DNA of 64,000 nt from Raphanus sativus (GCF_000801105.2 NC_079519.1:35005288-35069287), one strand, 5' to 3'; shown: positions 12,371 through 24,997, counted from the stretch's first letter. The notes: a model not told the origin generated them from the sequence alone. Numbers and translations: made by a program.

Positions 12371-13424
12371 AGAGGAATGTAATCTGAAGGCATAGATAAA
12401 ACATATGCTTGTAAAATAATATAACTGAGAGCCTGATGAAAACATACACTTACCACATATATTATTCGGAAATGAAAACATGGAGACATCAACAACCACA
12501 GTAATCTCACTTCTAGGAAACACATGACTGTAGGTAAGCATCAAGAAATAAAATAACTTGGCAACCCTAACCTATACAAGTTAATTAACTGCATTATATA
12601 TCCAAGTCTTGAACATAAATTAGGATGATAAAACCTCGTGAATCTCAATGATATACAGCTAGGAATTTCAATGATCTAAAACAAGAAGTAGTTTATGTAT
12701 TACCATCATACTCAGCACATCGGCGCAATTATGAATCTCTATCACCGATCATAGCTGTCCGACGAGGGAAAATTCTCTGTTAGGCATTTTCTAATGACGG
12801 TCCCCACAGATGTCAAACGTCTTTTTTATGGGACAAATGTGAAAGGTTGACAAAAAGTGTTAGTGGGACCCCATGACGAGAAAAGAAAGACGTGTCGGAA
12901 CCAACGCGTAGGGTACACCGTCACCTCCGTGTGACTCATTCCTTTTTATACCACCTAAAACCCATCTCAGATCCCAATACAGATCAATTCGATCGTCTTT
13001 CTCAAAAACAGAACAGCAAGAACATTACGAGGTACGTGAGTTCATTTTCTGTTCTGATGAGTATTCCTTGGATTTCTAGTTTTTTTCAATAGATCTGCAA
13101 TTTTGGTTACTTATATATGAATTTGCTGCTCTTACTTGGTATATTTTTTTTCTTATGCATCTGATGAACAACTCTGAATTTTGGTTTCACACCATATATA
13201 TCAAACACAACAAAAAAAAAACATATCGTGAAATTTCAGTTTTCTAATTGGTCAACTAGCCAATATCAACTAGTCGTTGTAGCAATGACCGCTAGGCAGA
13301 AAGCATTACTCTTGCCAACAACAACAAAAAAAATGCAACTCTTCTTTTGTTATTATAACAAATATTTATTTCTGTGTTACAAAAAAAAAACAAATATTTA
13401 TTTCTTCTTTGTCTAGCAGGAACC
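12371..13424 (+). promoter_or_regulatory. promoter and 5' leader intron of the Lys/Glu-rich gene
   Basis: A TATA-like TTTTTATA ends at 12950, about 475 bp before the ATG. A donor (GAG then GTACGTGAG) near 13031 and an acceptor (TCTAGCAG) ending at 13419 would remove a leader intron just ahead of the ATG at 13425. No other gene is seen here. Confidence 0.5.
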
Positions 13425-14937
13425 ATGTCATCGAACCAAGAAAATGTGAAGAAAGAGAAACTTCATATAACAATGAAGACACACGAAGTGGATCCAAACG
13501 AGAAGGAAGAGAAGGTTGAGGTGGAGATGGAAGTTAAGGCCAAGTCAGTTGAGAAGGTTAAAATAAAGGACGAAGTAGACAAGAGTGGAGAGAAATCAAA
13601 AGATGAGAAGGAAAAAGAAAAGACAAAGGTAAAAGATGAAAAAAAGAAACATGGGAAAGATGATGAAGGCCATGGAGATATGGAAGTGGAAGAGGAAGAT
13701 AAGAAACAAAAGAAGAAAAAGAAAGATAAGGAGAAGAAAGATGAGGATGTGTCACAAGGAAATGAGGAGTTAGAAGATGACAAAGAAGGTAAGAAGAAGG
13801 CGAATAAAGAGAAGAAAACGAAAGAAGATTCCAAGGGTAAGGAAGAAAAGAAGAAGAAAAAGGAAGAGAAGGATGAGCCTGAGGAAAAAATTGAAGGAAA
13901 GAAGAAAAAAGAGAAGAAAGACTCTGATGTAAAAGATGAAGAAACAGAGAAGGAACACAAGAAGAAAAAGAAAGGTAAGGAGAAGAAAGATGAGGATGTA
14001 TCACAACAAAAAGAGGATTTAGAAGAAGAAGAAAGTAATAAAAAGAAGAAGAAAGATAAGGATGAATCAGGTGCAGACGGAAAAGACAAGAAGAAACTGA
14101 AAGAAGAATCAAAGGATAAGAAAGAAAAGAAGCTGAAAAAAGAGGAGAAGGATGAGCATGGAGAAGAAGAGGAAGGGGAGAAGAAAGAAGATCAGAAGGA
14201 GGGAAAGAAGAAAGATAAAGAGAAGAAACTGAAAGAAGAATCAAAGAAGGTGAAGAAAGGAGAGAAGGATGAGCATGGAGAAGAAGAAGGGGAGAAGAAA
14301 GAAGATCATAAGGAGGGAAAGAAGAAGAGTAAAGATAAGGCGAAGACGAAGGAGACTGATGAGGATGAAGGAGAAAAGAAGCAAAAAAAGAAGAAGGAGA
14401 AAGGTGAAAAAGATAACAAAGAAGTTGAAGTGTTGTCTAGAGATATTACATTTGAAGAACCAGGAGCTGAAGGAGAGGAAGGCAAGTCCAAGGACAAGAA
14501 AACTAAGAATGGAAAAGACACCGAGGGAGAAAATGGTAGTGAAGAAGAGAACCAAAACAAAGATGAAGGCGGAGAGGGTGAAGATGGGAAGAAAAACAAG
14601 AAGAAAGACAAAAAGAAGAACAAAAAAAAAGACCCAAAGGAAAAGAAAAAAACAAAGGATGAAGATGAGAAGAAAGATCATACAGAAGTTGAAGCCAAGG
14701 ACGTCAACATAGCAGGGTCAAAAGATAAAGTTGGCGATGAACAAAAGGAGAAAAAGAAAGAAAAAGATGTTAAGAAGCCTAATGATACCAAGAAGAAGGG
14801 TAATGACATCGGTAAGCTGAAAATGAAGCTAAAGAAGATCGATGAAAAAAATAGGAGCTCTAATGGAGAAAAAGGCAGAAATTGTGAATCAGATTAAAGA
14901 CGCAGAGGGAATGGGAAAGGGAGAGCAAGACGGGTGA
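13425..14937 (+). CDS. Lys/Glu-rich charged protein, At1g56660-like, frameshifted near the end
   Basis: The ATG at 13425 follows the leader-intron acceptor; in-frame codons upstream belong to the intron. The open frame reaches 14897 (490 aa from this ATG) and consists almost only of K, E, D, G and S in irregular repeats such as KKKKDKEKKDEDVSQ, with no fold-specific domain. It matches the Arabidopsis protein annotated as 'MAEBL domain protein', whose function is unknown; the composition suggests a disordered or coiled-coil protein. At the A7 run 14845-14851 the frame departs from the family. Without one A, the relative's C-terminus would continue in another frame to a TGA at 14935-14937. Either an assembly error or a real change of the last 16 residues. 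Confidence 0.8.
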
Positions 14938-15199
14938 AAAATGAATACTTTGGAAGCCTCTGAAAAATATAAACTGGCTTAACAATATCCACAGAGAAGC
15001 TCTATAATGTTGAACTGGACTTAAATCTTTTATGTTTTTCTTTCTCAACAGTTGTTGTGATAACTTGAAATGGTTCGTGTACCTTTGGTTCTGTTCTTTC
15101 ATATCATCCATGTTGTAACGGTTACGATTGTGTTTATATACTTGCAAGTTCGAATTAAGGATGAACCAAAGAGTTTTGGCTGGGAACAAAACTTATGTT

Positions 15200-16240
15200 C
15201 TTCTTTTTGATAGAGAAATAAAAGGGAACAGAAATATATATGGTTTTTTATCAAAAAAGAAAAAAAGAAATATATGGTTTACATGAAATTTCTCAACAGA
15301 AATACATGTCGTTTCATCCAATTACTCTCTATTCAATTTTTTTCTGAAATAGTTTTAAAAATATTTTTGAATTTCAAAAAAAAAAATTAAAATAATTTCA
15401 AAAAATATTTTAAAATTTCAAAAAGAAATTTTGAAAAAAAGAATTATTAAAAAATTCGAATCTGAAAACATCTAATTCGAAACTATATAACAGTTATCTT
15501 TTATTATTATTATTATTTTATATTTATTATATTTATTTCTATAAAATAAAGGGATAAAAGGTATTTTTCCTTTTTAATGATATTTTTGGTTACTTTTTAA
15601 AGAAAAATTAAAAATGAGATTATTTGAGAAATCCTAACATATGAACTATTATGGTTAGACTTTGAAATAATTTTGTTTTTTGCGAGACCATCAATAGTTT
15701 ACTCTGTTTTTTATTTTAAAATAAAATAACTATATAATAGAGTTGAAAGTTACTCTAATGATACTCTATTTTAGAAATAAAATAGTGTGATAAATAAAAA
15801 AAAATAAGTTACTTTATATTTGAAATAAATTATTTTTCGTTTTATTAGAGAATGAGAAACATAATACCGTTGGATCATTTAACTATAAACTCTATTTTTG
15901 ATAGTAAAAACTTAAAAGAAAATTATTTAAAAGAATTTGCGGTATTCTAACATATGAACTATTATGGTTAGACTGTGAAATATTTTTTTTTCCCTTTTGT
16001 GTCATAAGTGCTGCAATTTTCCGTTATTTTTTAATTTAGGTTTCGAATGTTACGATTTACATAATTAACAAACGGTAATAAAAATATCTACATATGTCAT
16101 ATATTCATATGTCTGTATATTTTTATTACCGTTAAAATTACACCCCTGTTAAACCAGTCTCGCACCGGTCCATCAGCTCTGTTAGCATTTGGAGTCTTAA
16201 CCAAAAGATTGTCAAAAAAAAATATTCATTTTCCCAGTTA
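15200..16240. repeat. AT-rich spacer with a 34-bp direct repeat around MITE-like DNA
   Basis: The segment at 15635-15668 recurs at 15948-15981 with one change (both contain TAACATATGAACTATTATGG). The roughly 280 bp between are AT-rich with ATAGAGTT/ACTCTATT inverted words, like non-autonomous crucifer transposons. No coding sequence is seen. Confidence 0.45.
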
Positions 16241-16248
16241 CTCCTCAA

Positions 16249-16255
16249 TATAAAA
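16249..16255 (+). promoter_or_regulatory. TATA box of the GDSL lipase gene
   Basis: TATAAAA lies 61 bp before the ATG at 16310, leaving a short 5' leader. Confidence 0.6.
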
Positions 16256-16309
16256 GCTATTGACATTGGACGTAAGCTCTTTCTCTCCACACTATCAAAG
16301 GTCTCTCCA

Positions 16310-19300
16310 ATGGCAACTCTTATTCTCCACTCTGATTCATTCTCCTTCTTCTTTGTTACATTCATGTCATTGGCTCTTCTTAGTCTCCGGCATCCCTCTG
16401 CAACGGCCTCAGCGGTTTGTCAAGCTCCTCCGGTGATCTTTAACTTCGGAGATTCTAATTCTGACACGGGCGGACTCGTCGCTGGACTCGGTTACCCTAT
16501 TGGCTTCCCTAATGGACGCTTATTTTTTCGGCGATCCACGGGACGTTTGTCCGACGGACGTCTCCTCATCGATTTCCTCTGTAAGTAAAAACAAACAAAG
16601 ACTCTGTTTTGGTAGTGATTGTGTCAGATTAACCGTCCGTTTGCATCTGAAATGTACGGCTTAGATCACATTGAGACATAAGTGTCGGTGATCGCATGTG
16701 TGTTGTTTCGTTAAACATATTCGGTCACTGAAATGTAGTAGGACAAAGTAGGTAGGTCCCATGTACAACATGTTAGAAAGTGAATTAATTAGTTTGACCC
16801 TTCTTTATCTAACTTTGGTCACGTTAAGTAGTGATGCATACTCGGGTTTACGGCTCAGTTTATTTAGTTTTCTCTGGCCACGGCCACGGCCATGTCTATA
16901 GAAAACAAAATTATATAAGATTAGTTCAATGGAACTCGGCTGAAAGTAGAGGGACTTGGTTTGTTCTTTAGATTTTGGTTCAATTTCTATCAAAAGCATA
17001 TTTTAATGTTAATAGTTTTCGTCCTGCAGTTTTGTATCTTAATTTTTATTTCATATCGATTTCAAAATAGTGAAAATACTATTAAACCTAAGACTGTGTA
17101 CTATGGTTTATCAAATCTTATTTGAGAATTAATAATGAAAGGGAATGCGATCTTACTTAGGATTAGGATATCCAGTGGATATTAGTAGATCAAAATATCA
17201 ATCATTTTGTATTCACAAAGATTACCATCCTCGAGCAGAAAACAGTTCCGCATATTCAAAAGCTAAAATTACAAGAGTTTTCCATAGAAATCTGTATTTT
17301 GTTAATTGTTCTATTACTGTATAGCTTTCAGTACTACCTTTAATTTAATTAATAAAACTAGATTGTAACCCGCACGTCCGTGCGGATATATATATTTTAG
17401 ATATTAAAATTGGCAGTTTAATGATAATTTTTGGAGTTTGGTGTATATCCACATCAGTTTTGGGTTCGAATTCTCCTGGAAATCAAATTATCACTATACG
17501 ATCCGTTTAGATTTGAAATTCGACCCAAGTAGTTAACATGGTGGGCTGTAACAGACATTTGATCCATTCTTTTGTATTAGTTGGAAGATATTCCAAATTT
17601 GGGTTAGCCAAGTGTGTGATAGTCAATCTACTCAGTAACATTAAGTGCGTTCTTCAAGACTGATTGAATCAGCCGATAGAATATATCAAAAATATATAAT
17701 TTTAGATATTATCGTAAATTTTTAAAATATATGATTTACAATTTGGTGTTACATATTATATAATTTTAAAATCTTATTATTTACATTTTTACTCTATATT
17801 ATTAATATATAGTAATTTGTTCATACATTTTACCTTGTTATTAATTACTACTACATATTAATATTATTTTGAATACAATAGAATAAATTCATATATTAAA
17901 AGTTATTAAATGTTACCACATATTTTTTTGTGTTTCATTATAAAAAAATATATTTTAGCACATATAACTTTATCTTTTGCAAAATTTGGACTATTATCAT
18001 TTTGAGTTTGCAATCTTTATTTTGAAATTTGTATATTTGGTCGGGAGAAATTTGGGAAATAATACAACTATTTTTGAATTTGAAAAATTATATGATTTTT
18101 GATTTTTTGTTACTAAATTATATATTTTGGATTTTGGTAAGATTTTTTAAATTTTTCTCAACATATTTTTCATAACTAAGAAATTAAAATTTTATAGTTA
18201 AAACTTATTTTTATTAATATATTTAAGGAATTATTAAATTTCTAATAGTATATTTTATTAATAACATATGAGTTAAAGATTTTATATACTACTATAGTTT
18301 GTATATAATCATTATAAATAATATATTCTCGTGAGTTTTGAAATAAATAAAAAAATAATATATAGTTGTAGATATACAGTTAAACATATGCTAAGAATTT
18401 TATATTTATACAAAAATATTACGTATATGGTTTAATATACACCCTTCCATCTAGAATCATTGTATACTATAATTAGTCGTGCATTGATAAGGTCCAGTTG
18501 CAATTTAATGGCTTTGGTTTAGTAGATGAAGCGCTGGTTTAGTGTTATGACACTACACGGTTTAGTTTAAGTAAGTTTATGATATTTATATAAGTAACAT
18601 TTAATTAGACTGTAACATTTTTGAAAGAGTCTAAAATTTAAATGATAACTTAAAACAGTAGATAAAAAATAGGACCTTAAATTAATAGATTAGATGTTCG
18701 TTTGATATAAAAAACATTTCACATCATTTTTTTCACTTCTACGGAAACCTAATCATTCAGTACACATTTCACTTTTATACTTTTACGATAGTTTTTTTCT
18801 TTCTACATCCAGTATTCTATCTATCTAAATTTATTTGATATACATATATTACTTTATTTTTGTGATTTTATATTTTCACCCTATCTTATAAAATAATCTA
18901 AAGACATAAAAAGTTTTTTAAAAATAATTTAGATTGTAATGATATAGATTTATTTTTTTAGTCCAAATCAAATGAAACAAATTTTTATTTATAAAATACA
19001 AAACTGATAAGTTTTGATGAAAATAAATAAAATTAGTTTATTATAAAATAATATGTTTGAAATAGGTAGGATGAATAAAAATATCAGCAACTTCAAATGC
19101 CAATAATTTTTTTCTTTTGATATGTTGAATTGAACCCTTTCAACTACTTGAAAAGATTCAGCTACAAATAATCCATGAAAAAAGTTCACAACCTTTTTTT
19201 AACTCTTCTATTGTAATCATTCAAAATGTTTAATTTTTTCTTCGATATCTTCATTGTAAATGGTCTAAATTAAAATCAAGATTGACTGAAATGATTGAAC

Positions 19301-20713
19301 CATTAAAATTTTAGTCATGTATCACCTGTCTAATTTCTATTGAGTTATTTTCTACTATGGATTTAGGTATGAATATGAAGTTTAGATTTTTTGGATATAA
19401 AACTAGTTTTGTTTGATGAGGTTTAGTATTTGCCGGTAGCATATTTTTTGCCTTGTCCTTGTCAGAATTATTAAAAACAAGAATGATTTTGATAGAAATT
19501 AGGTAGCGATCTAAATCATTTCTTTTCTTTTCACTCAGTGTAGCCATTTAGATTAGGTAAATAGATTCACTAACAAGGGAAATTGATTGCCAATTCCACA
19601 GGCCAGAGTTTGAATACAAGTCTCTTGAGGCCATACTTAGATTCTTTGGGTGGATCAAAGTTCCAAAACGGTGCGAACTTTGCAATTGCTGGATCCTCTA
19701 CTCTCCCCAAAAACGTGCCATTTTCACTCAACATTCAGCTCATGCAATTCTTCCATTTCAAATCCAAATCACTCGAGCTCGCTTCTACTCCAAGTAAACC
19801 TACTTAATTCATCGCAAATAATTGTTGTATGTGCTCTCTTCTTGATTAATGAGCTTGACTCGAGTCAACATTGTGTGTTTCTTAGATCCATCAAAGGGGA
19901 TGTACATAAGCGAGAGTGGATTCAGAAACGCATTGTATATGATCGATATAGGACAGAACGACATTGCTCGTTCCTTCTCTGTAGGCAACTCGTATTCTCA
20001 GACGGTCAAGCTGATTCCACAATTTATTTCCGAGATAAAAACCAGCATAAAGGTTAATTATAGTTTCTAGCCTTATGGAACTTTGGTATGCACCATGTAA
20101 ACTTACAAAACCGGTTTTGCTACCTGTAGAGATTGTATGATGAAGGAGGAAGGAGATTCTGGATCCACAACACTGGTCCACTGGGTTGTCTACCTCAGAA
20201 ACTTTCAATGGCTCAGAGCAAAGATCTTGACCAGCATGGTTGCTTAGCCAGTTACAACTCGGCAGCAAAACTGTTTAACCAAATGTTAGATCATATGTGT
20301 GAGAAACTGAGGATTGAACTGAGAGATGCCACCATAATCTATGTCGACATATACGCTATCAAATACAGCCTCATTGCAAATTCAAAAACATACGGTAAAG
20401 CATGAGTTACTCATTTCTCTTTACCATCAGCGACCGAAAGGTATGGCTGTAATCTTATAACTTTAGTTATGTCAATGCAGGTTTTGAGAGACCCTTAATG
20501 GCGTGTTGCGGATACGGAGGGAGTCCTTACAACTACAATGCGAAAATAACATGTGCACATAGAGGCGCTAACGTATGTGACAAAGGTTCTCGGTTCATAA
20601 GCTGGGATGGGATTCATTACACTGAGACAGCTAATGCCATTGTTGCTATGAAAGTGCTTTCAATGCAATACTCGAAGCCACAAGCTCCCTTCCATTTCTT
20701 CTGCCGTCGCTGA
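16310..20713 (+). CDS. GDSL-type esterase/lipase (SGNH hydrolase)
   Basis: Five exons, 16310-16580, 19602-19793, 19886-20052, 20130-20394 and 20481-20713, join in phase to 375 aa, the usual plant GDSL length. Residues 1 to about 35 are a hydrophobic signal peptide, so the enzyme is probably secreted. Block I reads FNFGDSNSDTGG with the nucleophile Ser, block III GQND, and block V WDGIHYTE with the Asp-x-x-His pair, so the catalytic set is complete. Closest is Arabidopsis At1g56670; these enzymes hydrolyse acyl esters but the substrate of this clade is not known. The C-terminus ends FHFFCRR as in that protein. Intron 1 is unusually long (3021 bp) because it carries a Helitron (17358-18694). 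Confidence 0.92.
17358..18694 (-). mobile_element. non-autonomous Helitron in the GDSL lipase intron
   Basis: On the minus strand the 3' end shows a GC-rich hairpin (CCGCACGGACGTGCGG) about 10 nt before a terminal CTAG at 17361-17358. The 5' end begins TCTAATCTATTAATTTAAGG at 18694. The element sits between an A (17357) and a T (18695), the Helitron target rule, with no target duplication. No Rep/helicase coding is seen. The 3' end is strong; the 5' end is the best candidate within reach. Confidence 0.65.
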
Positions 20714-20992
20714 GAATCAAAAAAGAAGAACATAAAACGAATTGGTATCTTTTAGTCAATGAATAATGAGTTTATATGAGAATACAACATAAACATTAGC
20801 TTTTTACAAAAAAAAGAAACATAAACTTTAGCTTGGTGACCAAATGTAAGTTATGTAACTTAGAGAACAAATAAAGCTTGTGGAACAAATATATATATAT
20901 ATTTTTTTATAATGGACATTAACACAATATTAAATTCTAAATTAGTTTAATATTCACACTCCAATTTGAAGAACGATTATGTGTGTATTAGT

Positions 20993-21013
20993 GTATATAT
21001 ATATATATATATT
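20993..21013. repeat. (TA)n microsatellite
   Basis: About ten uninterrupted TA units in the spacer between the GDSL lipase and PPR genes. Confidence 0.9.
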
Positions 21014-21247
21014 CCATATAGCCAGTTATGTTAAATCATGTAAATGTACTCCTTCCACAAAATTGTCTAGATATCAATTTGTATTAGGTTAATGTATATT
21101 TTGATATTTTGGCCATTGGACTTAAAGTCTTAAACCAAACAAGAAAATTTTCACATTCGGTTGCAAGTTAAAACTTTTGACGCTCTGTCCGAAACTTATT
21201 TAGCCGTAGAGCTCTTCCTTCAGTTTAATATTCTAAAAGCCCTTAAG

Positions 21248-23353
21248 ATGAAGAGGGTTCACTTACTCCTTCACAGAACCTACTGCACAGTCAATTCCAG
21301 TTACCAAATCTCCCGTCTCTCAAAGGCCGGCCAAATCAACGAAGCTCGCAAATGCTTCGATTCGCTACGCTTCAAGGCAATCGGTTCCTGGAACTCCATC
21401 GTCTCCGGGTACTTCTCAAACGGCATGCCGATAGAAGCGCGCCACCTGTTCGACGAAATGCCCGAAAGAAACATCGTTTCTTGGAACGGTTTGGTTTCAG
21501 GGTACATCAAAAACGGGATGATTAAAGAGGCCAGGGAGGCGTTTGAGACGATGCCGGAGAGGAACGTCGTCTCGTGGACGGCGATGGTGAAAGGCTATGT
21601 GCAAGAAGGGATGGTTGGTGAAGCAGAGACGTTGTTTTGGAGGATGCCTGAGAGGAATGAGGTTTCTTGGACTGTGATGTTTGGTGGGTTTATTGAGGAT
21701 AAGCGTGTTGACGATGCGCGTAGGTTGTATGATATGATGCCTGTGAAGGATGTTGTAGCGAGTACTAACATGATTGGTGGGTTGTGTAAAGAAGGTAGAG
21801 TAGATGAGGCGAGGGAGATTTTCGACGGGATGAGGGATAGGAATGTGATTACTTGGACGAGTATGGTTACAGGTTACTGTCAGAATAACCGTGTGGATGT
21901 TGCTAGGAAGCTGTTTGAAGTGATGCCGGAGAAGACTGAGGTTTCTTGGACTTCAATGCTTTTGGGATATACACTGAGTGGGAGGATTGAAGAAGCTGAG
22001 GAGTTCTTTGAGGCAATGCCGGTGAAACAGGTTATCGCTTGTAATGCGATGATTGTTGGGTTGGGAGAGAGAGGAGAGATGGAGAAAGCGAGGAGGGTTT
22101 TTAATTCAATGAAGGAGAGAGATGATGCTACTTGGAAGGGAATGATCAAAGCTTACGAAAGAAAAGGTTTTGAATTGGAAGCTCTTGATTTGTTTGGTTT
22201 AATGCAGAGACAAGGAGTCAGACCGAGCTTTCCTTCTTTGATCAGTGTTCTTTCGGTCTGTGGAACCTTAGCAAGTCTCGAATACGGTAGACAGGTCCAT
22301 GCTCACTTGGTTAGATGTCGGTTTGATGTTGATGTGTACGTTGCCTCTGTTTTGATGACCATGTATGTGAAATGCGGCGAGCTTGTGAAAGCAAAGCTAG
22401 TATTCGACAGGTTTCCTTCAAAGGATATTATCATGTGGAACTCAATCATTTCTGGTTATGCGTCACACGGTTTAGGAGAAGAAGCTCTTAAGGTGTTCCA
22501 TGAGATGCCATCGTCTGGTACAATGCCTAACAAAGTCACCATAATTGCAATTCTGACAGCATGTAGCTATGCTGGAAAGGTGGAGGAAGGGGTTGAGATA
22601 TTCGAAACGATGGAGTCGAGGTTTGGCATTACACCAAGTGTTGAGCATTACTCTTGCACGGTGGATATGCTTGGGCGTGCAGGAAGGATAGACGAAGCGA
22701 TGAAACTGATAGAAAGTATGACGGTAAAGCCAGACGCTACGGTTTGGGGAGCTCTGTTGGGAGCTTGTAGAACTCACTCGCGGCTTGATTTAGCCGAAGT
22801 TGCTGCAAAGAAACTCTTTGAGATTGAGCCAGAAAACGCTGGTCCATACGTTTTGCTGTCTAGCATCAACGCATCTCGAGCTAATTGGGGAGATGTTGCA
22901 GAGCTGAGAAAGGACATGAGGAAAAAGAATGTAAGTAAGTTCCCTGGTTGCAGCTGGATTGAAGTAGACAAGAAAGTGCACACTTTCTTCCGTGGAGATA
23001 TAAGAAACCATCCCGAGAAAGCTATGATATCGATGATGTTGGAGAAAACAGATGGGTTATTGAGAGAAGCTGGTTATAGTCCTGATTGTAGCCATGTGTT
23101 GCATGATGTAGACGAGGAAGAGAAGATGGATAACTTGAGATTGCACAGTGAGAGACTCGCCGTTGCTTACGGACTCTTAAAGCTACCAGAAGGAGTTCCC
23201 ATTCGAGTCATCAAAAACCTAAGAGTCTGTGGAGATTGCCACGTGGTCATCAAACTGATTTCGAAAGTGACAGAGCGAGAGATCATTCTTAGAGATGCAA
23301 ACAGATTCCATCATTTCAAGAACGGAGTGTGTTCTTGTAAAGATTATTGGTGA
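21248..23353 (+). CDS. PPR protein, PLS subclass with E and DYW domains
   Basis: An intronless ORF of 701 aa from MKRVHLLLHRTYC; an in-frame Met at 21161 exists but family alignment favours the later one. About 13 PPR motifs run from residue 25 to 510 (repeated RNVVSWNxxVSGYxxxG words). E/E+ motifs follow, then a C-terminal DYW domain with HSERLAVAYGLL (the HxE of the deaminase centre), RVCGDCH (CxxC zinc ligands) and the terminal CSCKDYW. Such proteins bind organelle RNA and edit C to U. The Arg-rich start suggests mitochondrial or plastid import. Orthologue of Arabidopsis At1g56690. All catalytic residues are present, so it is probably a working editing factor; its RNA target cannot be read from sequence. 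Confidence 0.93.
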   Translation: MKRVHLLLHRTYCTVNSSYQISRLSKAGQINEARKCFDSLRFKAIGSWNSIVSGYFSNGMPIEARHLFDEMPERNIVSWNGLVSGYIKNGMIKEAREAFETMPERNVVSWTAMVKGYVQEGMVGEAETLFWRMPERNEVSWTVMFGGFIEDKRVDDARRLYDMMPVKDVVASTNMIGGLCKEGRVDEAREIFDGMRDRNVITWTSMVTGYCQNNRVDVARKLFEVMPEKTEVSWTSMLLGYTLSGRIEEAEEFFEAMPVKQVIACNAMIVGLGERGEMEKARRVFNSMKERDDATWKGMIKAYERKGFELEALDLFGLMQRQGVRPSFPSLISVLSVCGTLASLEYGRQVHAHLVRCRFDVDVYVASVLMTMYVKCGELVKAKLVFDRFPSKDIIMWNSIISGYASHGLGEEALKVFHEMPSSGTMPNKVTIIAILTACSYAGKVEEGVEIFETMESRFGITPSVEHYSCTVDMLGRAGRIDEAMKLIESMTVKPDATVWGALLGACRTHSRLDLAEVAAKKLFEIEPENAGPYVLLSSINASRANWGDVAELRKDMRKKNVSKFPGCSWIEVDKKVHTFFRGDIRNHPEKAMISMMLEKTDGLLREAGYSPDCSHVLHDVDEEEKMDNLRLHSERLAVAYGLLKLPEGVPIRVIKNLRVCGDCHVVIKLISKVTEREIILRDANRFHHFKNGVCSCKDYW

Positions 23354-24095
23354 GACTCTGATCATCCGTACCCGGTTAGCTCATACTCAAAACCGAGAAG
23401 GTTTCAATTTGGTTTGGTTCAAGTTCTATTGGTTTAGTTACGTCTAGAATGTTGCAGGCAACTATTCACGCATAACAATGCAATGTACAGGCATTCACCA
23501 CTTGAATCACTCAATTATCATATAATAATGTGTTTCTATTATCTTCTTTGGGAAGTGACCTACACTTTTGTTTTTGGCCATTATATTATTACAAAAAAAA
23601 AGAATATTAAACATATGATGTATGTTCCATTCCATGTCACTTGTCTTGTTCTGTGTTTTCATCGAACTTCCGTCCATAGTGGAAAATGATTAAAGTTAGG
23701 TTTCCATTGATTGGATAAGAACAAAGACTGGTTGTTGGTCGAGTCACATTTCCTCTCTCTCTCAGCATTCACAAGCAATTCATTTCACTTCTACGTACAC
23801 AAAAGCTTCTCAGATTTCAATATCCGTTTCTCTGAGGTAAAAAGTTACCCTTTTATGTCTTTGATCCTTAATTTGCGCATTTTCTTGAACTGGGTTTGAT
23901 CCTCTTTTCCTTTTTCGAATTGGGTATTCAATTTTGATGATCAGACCTCTGAAAATTCTGTGCTTTTCATAAGTTTTTGAGATCTGGGTAATATAGAAGT
24001 GATTGATCCAAATCTGGTTGGGTCTTTAGATTGTTAATAAATAGTCAGTGTCAGTTTCTCTTAATAGGAGCATGTTTTGTTTTTCAGTTGTAGTA

Positions 24096-24997
24096 ATGGG
24101 TTCTGAAGGACCAACGGCAGTGACAATTAACATCACAGGCTTCAAGAAGTTCCATGGAGTTGCTGAAAACCCAACTGAGAAAATAGCTAGCTACCTGAAA
24201 GAATATTTGGCTAAGAATCCCCAGTCGAAAGACGTTGTTCTTGGAAGCTGTACCGTGCTTGAAACAGCCGGTCAAGGAGCTCTCGCTTCTCTTTATCAGT
24301 TACTACAGTCCGCAATCAATACGAAAGAATTAGAGTCAGTGAGCTGTGGAAGAACCATATGGGTTAGTTGGTTAAGTTAAGACAAGTGATTTTAAGTATC
24401 CTGTTTCTGAGTCCTGGTGAAGAAGTCTGTTCTGATGGTTCTTTAGGTTCATTTGGGAGTTAACAGTGGCGCTACAAAATTCGCAATTGAGCAGCAAGCT
24501 GTGAATGAAGCGACGTTCCGTTGCCCTGATGAAATGGGTTGGAAACCTCAGGTTTTGTTTTTCACTCTCCTTTGGTTGATTCTTGTTTGTTTAGTTCTGT
24601 GAAACATTTTTTTTTGTGGTTTGCAGCATTTGCCTATTGTTCTCTCTGATGGTCCAATCTCAACTGTAAGAAAGGTAAAAGTCCACACTGTCTCCCCTGT
24701 TCAGAAGCTTCATTGTCTGTTCTTGTCTCTTGATTTTTGTGTATTGACTTGCAGACTACTCTCCCTGTTGAAGAGATAACAAAGGCCTTAGAGAAGAAGG
24801 GCTTTGAGGTGATAACATCAGATGATGCAGGTCGTTTTGTGTGCAACTACGTCTATTACCACTCACTGAGATTTGCAGAACAGAACAAGACCTATTCACT
24901 CTTTGTTCACGTTCCTCTTTTCGTTGCTGTGGATGAGGAGACTCAGATGAGATTCACGGCTTCTCTCCTGGAGGTACTCACTTCTGTTTGCAAGTAA
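24096..24997 (+). CDS. pyroglutamyl peptidase I-like (peptidase C15)
   Basis: Four exons, 24096-24362, 24447-24551, 24627-24674 and 24755-24997, join in phase to 220 aa. C15 enzymes remove N-terminal pyroglutamate from peptides in the cytosol. The fold's landmarks are visible: VTINITGFKKF near the start, a Glu in FAIEQQAVNEA, the catalytic Cys at about residue 170 in RFVCNYVYYHS and the catalytic His at about 192 in SLFVHVPLF. Length matches bacterial and plant members (about 215-220 aa). A leader intron probably ends just before the ATG (TTTTTCAG at 24080-24087). Orthologue of Arabidopsis At1g56700. Intact. Confidence 0.92.

Noticed and set aside
13463..14681. Long antisense and shifted ORFs (up to 228 codons) over the Lys/Glu-rich gene
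   Set aside because: AAG/GAA-rich DNA has few stops in any frame; the translations are Ser/Phe/Leu runs without homology.
21161..21247. Upstream start of the PPR protein (29 extra residues)
   Set aside because: The later ATG at 21248 (MKR...) fits the family's N-terminus and targeting peptide.
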